In this document: piece by piece, positions 32,601 to 39,700 of the stretch
Numbering within the stretch: position 1 is the first letter of the stretch
How the letters are laid out: each line of letters begins with the position of its first letter
NCBI GenBank assembly: GCA_905221605.1
Contig: CAJNDS010002248.1
Span: 373,416-437,415 of the forward strand
DNA length: 64,000 nucleotides
Origin: Symbiodinium natans
Lineage: Eukaryota > Sar > Dinophyceae > Suessiales > Symbiodiniaceae
Direction of reading: 5' to 3'
Notes under the pieces: model-generated
Database searches by the model: none
Told to the model about the DNA's origin: nothing
The model's input: the letters and a program-made list of their open reading frames with translations, nothing else
Translations under genes and position numbers: made by a program

Positions 32601-32982
32601 CTTGATACCCGGCTTAGGGTTTAGGGTTTAGGGTTTAGGGTTTAGGGTTTAGGGTTTAGGGTTTAGGGTTTAGGGTTTAGGGTTTAGGGTTTAGGGTTTA
32701 GGGTTTAGGAGGGCTTCAGGGTTTACGAAGAATCAGGGTTGTAGTATTCTTGGGGCACATTCGGGGCAGTCCTATGCGGAATTCCCCCGTGCAAAGAAGC
32801 AGCTGAATCTATGTGTGAACTGCGGGAAACCCTCGACACTAAATCCTAAACAAACCCTCAACCCTAAGCCCTAAGCCCTAAACCCTAAACCCTAAACCCC
32901 AACCCTCAAGCTCAGGTACGAGTACACCGTGACGGCTTCCCGCAAGGTCGTCTTGCTTCTCGTGCCGCGGGATCGCTTCATT
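22166..32982 (+). CDS. Potassium-channel-like gene with cyclic-nucleotide-binding domain, partial exon set
   Basis: Membrane ion channel of the voltage/cyclic-nucleotide-gated superfamily, rebuilt from small exons. 22166-22206 carries the filter VGYGD; 22630-22717 is S6 (FTMLAMIVGGAFYGYVVGN); 23232-23273 and 23924-23974 give the C-linker (ERLELIE, then AWLTHHRFPTQLRRRVW); 24371-24388 AYYKQT; about 26083-26109; 26289-26348 FHELSSELREDV; 26844-26894 ATFLIHPMLPKNLIFRG; 27381-27456 VPTSVLIRLVGILQQA; 27746-27816 ends GMFLIL; 28670-28732 DGAAVFEKALEATDVLNEG; 32916-32982 YTVTASRKVVLLLVPRDRF, the last strands of a cNMP-binding fold. Phases join, with GT, GC and GA donors. Exons for S1-S5, the pore helix and the phosphate-binding cassette were not found, so ligand binding cannot be judged. 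The junction between 26109 and 26289 is uncertain. Confidence 0.6.
22934..22985. repeat. Perfect 21-bp inverted repeat, 10-base loop
   Basis: CACCTTAAGAACCCAAAACC(T) at 22934-22954 is exactly complementary to 22965-22985, with ACAAAAAATG between. It lies in the channel intron 22718-23231. A perfect stem this long implies recent origin or constraint. Confidence 0.9.
23291..23410 (+). repeat. G homopolymer followed by TTTGGGG-rich array
   Basis: A G tract at about 23291-23310 is followed by TTTAGGG and then eight or nine TTTGGGG units, a homogenised variant block of the telomeric heptamer. In the channel intron after the exon ending at 23273. Confidence 0.9.
23651..23784 (+). mobile_element. 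Family A introner-like element nested in a channel intron
   Basis: Left end ACTAAATGAACCCC, centre TCATGTACCCTATACTGCC and CCCTAGTATAATTATGAACC, right end GGGTTCATAATTGGTCCCCCAAG. Here the element sits inside a larger intron (23274-23923), not between two coding exons, so not every copy makes its own intron. Confidence 0.6.
23815..23922 (-). repeat. Interstitial telomeric array ending at an exon
   Basis: About fourteen CCCTAAA copies run straight into CCCGAAG|GCATGG, the acceptor of the channel exon at 23924. The array is therefore the 3' end of the intron. Confidence 0.95.
24478..24560 (+). repeat. Interstitial telomeric array (TTTAGGG)n
   Basis: About eleven TTTAGGG copies inside the channel gene, upstream of the 133-bp satellite. 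Confidence 0.95.
24797..25440 (+). repeat. 133-bp satellite with 266-bp higher-order period
   Basis: About five units. Each contains AGCCAAATCAGCGTTTGCGT, a TCTTCGGCCGGAGGGCCTTC palindrome-rich core and a CTCATTGTTT box. Odd and even units differ consistently (GACGTCGGGGTGTCATGG versus TATGNNGGANNGTA), so 25062-25195 plus 25196-25327 form one repeat of a 266-bp higher-order unit. The first unit (24797-24930) is much more diverged. Short ORFs through it are repeats of each other and not genes. It occupies a channel intron. Confidence 0.85.
25575..25645 (+). repeat. GGGGCCTCCCA minisatellite
   Basis: Five or six tandem copies of an 11-bp unit, GGGGCCTCCCA, continuing a CCTCCC-rich block from 25450. 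Open frames on both strands across 25390-25865 are Pro/Gly-rich products of this composition. Confidence 0.85.
25891..25920. other. Perfect 12-bp stem, 6-base loop hairpin
   Basis: GGCAGGCTCTGC, loop AGCTCA, GCAGAGCCTGCC. GC-rich and perfect. No T-run follows and the context is a eukaryotic intron, so I do not call it a terminator. Confidence 0.85.
26110..26223 (+). mobile_element. Family A introner-like element (GA-AG)
   Basis: 114 bp from GATCCTTGGGGACGAAATGAG to TTAGGGTTCATTTCGTCCCCAAG, with long inverted ends and centre TTCATATTTCCTTAATAAG/AATTATAGTGGTATAGGG. GAT precedes the left end and also follows the right end (AAG|GATGGAG), a 3-bp target duplication (or AT if the last G belongs to the element). 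Removing the element restores an open frame, WHNSAL-DGVVFATL. Confidence 0.75.
26365..26475. mobile_element. Dispersed short element, family D, copy 2
   Basis: Matches 10936-11036 in ordered blocks. It begins about 16 bp after the channel exon ending at 26348, so it makes up much of that GC-donor intron. Confidence 0.5.
26640..26806. mobile_element. Family F relic with homopolymers
   Basis: C and A homopolymers are followed by AT-rich sequence, then ATCCCTATATTGCC, AGGAAGAATAT and ACTCTTAAGCAAATAGTAG. The last blocks match the right half of the perfect element at 52199-52301. In the channel intron 26349-26843. Confidence 0.5.
26922..27010 (+). repeat. Interstitial telomeric array (TTTAGGG)n
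   Basis: About eleven TTTAGGG copies, starting about 28 bp after the exon that ends at 26894. Confidence 0.95.
27297..27360 (-). repeat. Interstitial telomeric array ending near an exon
   Basis: Nine CCCTAAA copies. The exon with acceptor CATGAG|GTGCCC starts 20 bp later at 27381. Confidence 0.95.
27458..27601 (-). repeat. Interstitial telomeric array starting at an exon edge
   Basis: About twenty CCCTAAA copies starting within two bases of the end of the exon 27381-27456, so the array itself supplies the intron's 5' end (donor GCCCTAAACC). Confidence 0.95.
27835..27885 (+). repeat. Short telomeric array flanked by a 25-bp duplication
   Basis: TTTAGGG array with one TTTATTAAGG interruption. 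The 25 bp before it (27810-27834, CATCCTCGCCTCCTTGCTGA...) recur after it (27886-27910) with one mismatch. The duplicated piece contains the exon end and GC donor of the channel exon ending at 27816. Confidence 0.85.
28040..28116. mobile_element. Dispersed short element, family B, copy 2
   Basis: GGGGGTACCTTATT, GGGTCTATATT and CCCTGATTTTCGT occur in the same order in LC8 intron 1 (53077-53155). A G tract precedes it at 28020-28036. Confidence 0.55.
28750..29360 (+). repeat. Telomeric arrays and a family C fragment
   Basis: TTTAGGG arrays at 28756-28880 (with TTTGGGG variants) and 29237-29350 (about fifteen copies). Between them, 28881-28913 reads GTAACTGTAGGTAAGTAGAG(TCC), the right-hand terminus of a family C element without its left half, apparently cut off by the array. 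Confidence 0.8.
29582..29620 (+). repeat. 39-bp G homopolymer
   Basis: Uninterrupted G run immediately upstream of the 54-bp minisatellite. Similar runs occur at 51732-51760 and, shorter, at 4622, 16098, 19811, 23291, 28020, 49486 and 49572. Confidence 0.95.
29621..30800 (+). repeat. 54-bp minisatellite containing the telomeric heptamer
   Basis: About 22 copies of a 54-bp unit: CAGGGTTTAGGGCCCCCGCC, then CGGGGAAAAAAAACAATATG, then CCGACGAAGGGCGT. Copies are nearly identical apart from A-run length, an occasional AATATG/AACATG change and a few partial units (29750-29830, 29910-29945). Because 54 is divisible by three, a frame stays open through several units, but A-run indels break it and the product is a pure repeat. 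The unit embeds GGGTTTAGGG and the palindrome GGGCCC. Confidence 0.95.
30820..32915 (+). other. Intron-like stretch with arrays and exon-like islands
   Basis: TTTAGGG arrays at 30820-30855, 31080-31130, 31336-31420, 32400-32490 and 32612-32708; CCCTAAA array at 32088-32175. Islands: 31264-31338 reads ILPEGRKRLTELLRGGDSFP, with a GD-F pattern as in cNMP-binding domains; 31670-31740 reads KPFKTEDELETAKLQRFG; 32316-32380 has two plausible frames. They may be channel exons, but I could not phase them. Confidence 0.4.
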
Positions 32983-33041
32983 GCACCTTGCCTATGTTTC
33001 CCTAAACCCTAAGCCCTAAACCCTAAACCCTAAACCCTAAA

Positions 33042-33046
33042 CCCTA
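33042..33046. other. 5-bp target-site duplication, left
   Basis: CCCTA directly outside the left LTR, matching CCCTA at 41896-41900. The target is a CCCTAAA array, so a chance match is possible, but position and length fit LTR-element integration. Confidence 0.7.
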
Positions 33047-33334
33047 TACGGGGGGACAACCAAGGAAGGAAATCAACTCCCCTAATCGCCCTGAACTTAT
33101 ATTTCCCAGATCGAACCAAGAAAAAAACCAAGAACACGGATAAGAGCAACCCAGGGGGGAAGGAAAGGGGGAAGGAATCCACACCCTTACCAAACCCTAA
33201 GAACCCAGGCACTTCTTTTTGAACTTGTGGCTTTCTGTTCAAGCCCATCTTGAGCCAAATACGATTACCGGGTTCATTAACCCTTCCAACTTCCAACACT
33301 AACTCCTTTCTACAATACCAATTGCAGCTCCGCA
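33047..33334 (-). repeat. 3' LTR
   Basis: 288 bp, identical to the 5' LTR by direct comparison. On the minus strand it begins TGCGGAGCTGCAATTGGTAT and ends GTCCCCCCGTA; the 3' end is TA, not the usual CA. Confidence 0.85.
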
Positions 33335-33346
33335 CTCCCCCTGTCC
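33335..33346 (-). other. Polypurine tract
   Basis: Minus strand GGACAGGGGGAG lies directly upstream of the 3' LTR, where plus-strand synthesis would be primed. Only one pyrimidine interrupts the purines. Confidence 0.65.
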
Positions 33347-33704
33347 TAGGATTTCCTAGGACACATTGGAGATGCAGATCTTTTGGCCAAAAACTGCCAT
33401 TACGGCAGCAGCCAGCTGCTTGAAATGCAAATTGTGGTTTAACGTCTTCCAGGACGGAATTATAGCACATTGGCTAACCTACTACCCATAGAGAATCTTT
33501 TTTCACCTTGATCCTCTCATCACTGAAGACTCCTTGGCCTTCTTCACCACAAACCGTGGTCTTCGCTACGCGAAAAGCTACTGACTCCTACTATCAGGGA
33601 TTTCCATACCCTTAATAGTAACCACCACATTGTCAGCACATTGGCTGTTCCAGCGCACCGGTCTCCAGAAAGAGAAAAACCATCCCTTCATCCATACCAT
33701 CCAA

Positions 33705-36700
33705 TCACTTCTTTTTCCGATTGTTGGCAATCTTGAGGTGAAGTTGCAGCAGAATATACTCCAGGTCCGAAATCGTAAGAATAGGATCCTGTATGCCCCT
33801 TTGAATTGAGGATACCAATCCTTCTCTCTTCGCATCCTCAATCGCCTGGCAAGATTGATCCAGCTCTTCATTCGCATTGGCAGACCCTGGTGCCTCCGCA
33901 TCGGATGGACGATCCTTTTCCTCAGGATCTTGCACCATTACCACCTCTTCTTTTTTGGGACTCTGACTTTTCTCCTTCTTCTTTGTCTTTCCACCGACAT
34001 TTGACTTTGTGCGCGCTTTTGAGGCTTTTTCCACTGCAGAAACCACCACATTGGATGATGATCCACCCTTCTCAATGACCGCCGGCATCTTCTTCGGCTT
34101 TGGAACCATGAGGGTATAAGGATCTTCGATAGCTGCAGCTTTCCTCTTCTTTTTTACCTTTTTCTTCTCCTCCTCAACGGCAACCTCCGTCTCCGAAGTC
34201 TCAACCACTTCTTTTTCGGCAGGAATATCTTTGCTGGACTCCCCTTCTAGGGACCTCTTTTTCCCTTTTTTGGGATCCTTTTCTTCTCCCAAATTGGCTC
34301 GCTCATACCATATCCTCAGGTCATTGACCCATTCTTCCACCTCCGCGAGCGAAACATCGTACGACTTCACTACTTCGAGAAGTTCCAGCACTGACAACAT
34401 TTCAGTGGTCCACGAAACCCATACTTGATCCATGTAGTCAGCATCTCCAGTGATCTTCAGGAGTTTGAACAATGGGTCCGCCTCTGCTCGAGCCAAATCT
34501 GACTTGCCATTGGACAGAAATGAAATCGCCTCCATCAACAGTTCCGTCATCTTGGTCTCTTCGTCATAAACCATAAAATCCTCCTCATCATCACCGAACT
34601 GTTCAGGAGAGATCTCCTTTTTTCCACCATTTGCACCAGACTTTCTCCTTGGACCATCCCTTGGGGGCGTCCTTGGAGACTTTGGCCTCTGTTTTTCCAA
34701 CGGAACCTCATGTCCAAAGACACACCTGTCACCAAACCGACACTTCCCAGACCGAGCAAACTGGACGCACCTCACACCAGTTGCATCATGCGAGAACTCA
34801 CAATCCTTTCCAGCGAAACATTCTCTCCCTGCCACATAGTACTTGCACCAATATGAATGTAGCACCACATCATCTTCGGAATGGATGAATTTGCAGTCGT
34901 CACCAAATTTGCAGCGATCTTTCCCTTTGCCAAACCAATAGCAGAAACCCTTCTTCCTCTTCTCCAAGCGCTCTGCCTCATACCGGTCCATAGGGCGACT
35001 GTGCTCTACATGAACATTGCCATGTACCTGGGGACTGCTCCCTTCACCCGACGTGCTATCAGTATTTGGTGCTTGGAGTACAGCTGGAAAACCTGGCCTT
35101 GGTCCTACCACCTTCATGATCGGTTTTCCGCCAACTCCTGAGCCATGCTGAGACGATCCAAAAACATTGAACATCTTCATGAAGGCCTTCCTAGCGCCAA
35201 TCTTCTGCACCCTTTTGATTGGACGTTTCATTGCTCCAACCTTGCATCCAGATGCATTCAAACGACGCAACCTTCTAAACCCAACTCTATGTCCCTTCTT
35301 CCAAAGAGCCATAAGAATTTTAGAGGCAGTAACATTCTCCACCTCTACCTTTTCCAATGATCCCTCACTTCCCGGAACAAACCCATCCATATCTGAAGAC
35401 CTTTCCATCTTTTTTGACACCACTTCGTCGAGGTAGTCTTCTGAAATCCAGGGAAAGTTCCCCTTAGAGGAAGGATTGTCATCATTGTTTGGTCCTTCAC
35501 CAGGATATCCTTTGGTGCTGTCAAAGATCTTACCAGTAGTGCGGTCCTGCATAGAGAAATTCGAAGCCACGCGGGAGTACACTGACCACAAGAAAATCCT
35601 TGTGTCCGCCAGTCTGGATGACCCACTGGATTTCTCCTCTTCCGGAGAAACTTCTGGCGCTTTGCCCTTCCCTCCAGTGTCACCGCTTGTCTCACCTCCA
35701 GCATCTTCAATGGGAATAAGGGATTCATTGTTCCCTTGATCAAGCACCGCATCCTCTAGTCCAAGAACTTCCAGCATCGCTGTCGAAGGATCCACCTCCT
35801 CATCCGCATCGTCGTCCATCCTTCTCCAGAGAGCCTCCAATTGGTCCGCACAAGTCGCCGCTTGAAGAAACTCCATCAACCGAGCCCTCCCGCGCTGCCA
35901 GAGAAATTCTGAAACCATCACCGACCCTTGTGCTCCCAGATTCAGGAATGGGTGAACCATTTTGGCTACCCTCGCCATAAGTTCAATATGAACTTCCATG
36001 CCTGGACTGCGGCTCCAATCATAGGCAATTGCCTCCATAGCAGTACCAAACTTGTCCGTATTCTTGAATTCCCCTTCCAGACCAGGAGACAACAAGGCAC
36101 CCATCACCGAAAGAGGGTAATTCCCCACCGCCGGCAAGCACGGGTTGTCATGGAACGAATGATGCAGGTCAGTATAATATCCTTGATCTCTCCTTTGAAA
36201 AAGGAGTGTTCCAGTCCCTAGCTGGGCATTCATTTCATCCACTTGAACCATTTCAGCACATATCCTCTGTGCCAGGTGCGCCATTGCTGGCCAGACGGTA
36301 CGATCGGTCAGACCGCGACGCATAACCCAATCAGTTGTTGGCGACTGGATCAGCGTTCCTGGATCATACACCATAACCATTGCACCGTCTCCCATTGACT
36401 GATCAGCATCGTCCTCCAGTGCCAGGTTCTCATCCTGTTCGCTTGCACCCTCGGATGACATGCTAATAACCAAATTTCGATCCATCTTATTGGACCCTTT
36501 TTGGCAATCTCTTTGCCCCATTGGCAACTTGCCAACTGCAACCTTCCAATAAATTCGAGTCAGAAGGCCTTTCACCAGCAATTGCTGAAGGTCACTCCTC
36601 ACCGGACCACCATCCAACATCTTCGCATCATTACCACGGAGATCATTGCTCCCGCCTTCTCCTTCTTTTTGGTCGGTCTCCTCGCCAGAAATCTGTACTG

Positions 36701-39700
36701 CTCCTTCCGGCGCCGTCTCCTGTCCAGCCACTTCATGCCCAGGAAGAACTTGAGCGCTTTCAGAGACATTCACCTGTCCAGCAGCACCTTGCCCAGGTAA
36801 AACCTCATCCGTGGAGCCCACCGCCAGCGAACCAACCATAACTGAACCATCCCTTGTTCTTTTTTGAGACCGTTCAGCTCGACGAGAAGGTTGTGGTAGC
36901 GAAAAAACTTGTGAAGTCACTTCTTGGCGGGTCTCCCCCCGCGACGCTTTGTCGCGCCCTTCGCCAAGGTGAACCGATTTTTTCGGCCCATCATTGGAGC
37001 CTGAAGAACCACTTTGTGGAACATTGCCACGACTCGCAGTTCTCCACGAATCCCTTTCTTGCAAAAAGAGTTCCTTCAGGCGTTGTACCGCATTGGTCTC
37101 CTCCTCGCTTGAATCGCTTGAGGAAGCGGCATACGAGACCAAAGCCTCCGCCTGGTCATCATCATCCACCACATCTGCCCACGCTCTGCTGAATGGATAC
37201 GACAAACCACCACGAGGTTTCACCGGCTCCAGTGGCTTCGGTTTTTCCACCACTTCCGCCAGTTGCACTCGTCGTTGTGACCGAGATCGTGGCACCTGTC
37301 GCACCTGTTTTTTGTCCAGCAAGGGCCTTCCCCTTCTTACAGGGTTTGATCTTGACCGATACTTTTTCGTTGGTGGATTCACCGGCGGCATTCCAACTCC
37401 CACCAACCGCAGCTTCTGTACGCACAACGGAGACCTCTGCGCAAGCGTCCAACCATCACGGTACCTGACCTTATCAAAAAGCTCCCGATAGGAACCTCTC
37501 GGCATAGTTTTTGCACCGGAGTCTTCAGCTTCACGCACCTGAGTGAGGGTTCGCACCGCCGCTCTTCCAGTCCCTTTGTTCCCAGAAGATTGTTGTACCC
37601 GTACAGATGCATCAGAAGGAACTGCCTTTTCCGGTCCTCCCGGTCGATATCGGACCTCACCCACCAATTGCAGAATTTTGCATGCGGTCACTTTGTTGAT
37701 CCCTTTGTCAACCAAATCTTCCACAAAGATGAACTCTTGCAAGTCCGACACATTGGTCACACCAAGCGTAATCATCACCTCACTTACATGAGGGGTATAC
37801 ACCCACAGGTGTGCGTTGCGAGCCATCCAATTTTCAATCGGCTCCTCCGGATTGTGAAGCTGAGTACTAGTGGATGCAGCCACCGAATTCTTTTGCTCAT
37901 CAGCTTCTACTTCATCCAGAATACCTTTTTCACCATCTTTTTGTGACACATTGGTCGTTTGCAGTGCTTTTGGTGCCGAGGATGAGGAAGATTCAGCTCC
38001 CCCACTTGCAGGTGGCTGAAAAGTGCTTCTGTCCGAGATCTCCCATCCTCTCTCCTTTTCAAACCGGACCTGATTGGCCACGTGTACCAGGTGTTTCAGG
38101 AGTGTTGACCGCTCCTCGGACATCTCGTCGTGTGAGTACTTGCAGAAATTTAACCCTTTCCGGCAACGTCCTCGGAGGTAATAATCGAAACAGCAATTGT
38201 GGAACCCTGCGTCCCTTAGCGCCTTCCTGGAAGCATTGTCCCAAGATTTGCCGGGCTCCCAAGTCCCTTCCAATGCTACATCATCGTTGTGAAGGTACCT
38301 GCATGCAGTCCCATATTTACAAGCACCTTGATTGTAATACAAGCACAGCCGACCTTTTGGCTCACCTGACGTAGGCTCACCCTTTGATGCACCTTTGCCA
38401 AAATTGTACTTGGCCCGGAAGGCTAAATCCTCCCGCTCCTGCTGTGCCTCATCCACTGTACCTTCCTCTGTGGGAGGGTCACCGATGTTCCCGTCCTCAT
38501 CATCAGCTTCTTGGCTATTCTTTGGATCAGTTGACCCCCCTTCTGGCCAACCTTCACCGTACCGACGATGCTCATAGGGACACCCATCGCCATTGCGACA
38601 CCTTCCCTTATTGAAGAACCTGCACAGCTTGCTGTAACCAGGTGACAACACCGTCTTTGGTGTCATGTAAGCCTTTTTGTACTGGTCAGGATCCATGTAG
38701 GCTTCCATTGGCTTGTTCTCCCTTTTGCTCATGGATTGCACTGCACCATCAAGCTCCTGCAAAAATAGCTTGGTGTCCAACCAAAGCGCGTTCCAAAACT
38801 CCTCTTCCCCTTGATCCAGCACCACTGCCACCGCATCACCCACAACTGGTCGAGAAAATCTCCTTTTCCTACGTGCCAGTTCGAAGAGCGCGTTGTGGTA
38901 CTGTGTTCGGGAAAAGGTGGTTAACTCCCCCAAACCTGTGTTTTCTGTACCATCAGGCTCCCAACCATCATCTTGCAAGATGCCATACGCGCGCCGAGCT
39001 TCCGCATTGAGGAATGCCTGATCCGCAACACACTCCTGTAAATCTTCCATCGGCCGACCTAACAGCATCCCAGTAATTTTGCCAACATAGGCTTCCTCTT
39101 CATTTCCATTCTCCAGAAGAGCTTTGTAGATCTTTTCTCCATAAAGTTGCCTTTCTTTTCGTTCTTCAGAAGACAACTCCTGTACCACAAGCTCTTCATC
39201 GGATTGCTCTTCCTCCTGTTTCCAGTCCCATTGACCGTTGGAATCTTGGTACCATTGACCAGCATACCATGAATCCGTCCACCACGTACTCCAGCCGCTG
39301 GGTTTCCACTTCCGCAGCGTCGAAGAAGAGTCCTCCACGTCCTCTTCCAAAACCAGAAAGGTGTCCAAGATTATGGTACCATCATCTTCCACTCGTTTCA
39401 CTGTTCCATTGACAGTATCACCAAACTTGAACTGATATGCATTGTTCCCTTCTGCAGGAATCAATACATTCATATCCCCATGGTCCAAAAAGGCTCCATA
39501 CCCATTGATGCAGCGCACTAGACCCATGATCTCATCTCCCTCTTGATAGCAATGTGGCCCAGGTGACTCCAAGGCTCCCGCTCGGGGCACTTTCTTTACA
39601 CGCTCTTCAGAAACCATCTCTGTATCATCGGCTCCTGGCGCATCCTTTGTCTTCACCTTTGGGTCACACTGCTCGTCCTGCTCCACGAGTCCCACAAGCT

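Noticed and set aside
32795-32830. CVNCGK peptide as a retroviral zinc knuckle
   Set aside because: Only two cysteines, no following GH-C, and outside the LTR element.
33047-33470. Minus-strand ORFs of about 100-146 codons in the LTRs
   Set aside because: The same frame appears in both LTR copies because the LTRs are identical; no protein features.
33578-33901. Minus-strand 107-codon ORF overlapping the end of the giant ORF, as a pol remnant
   Set aside because: It has no reverse transcriptase, RNase H or integrase motif and mostly overlaps the Gag-like frame.
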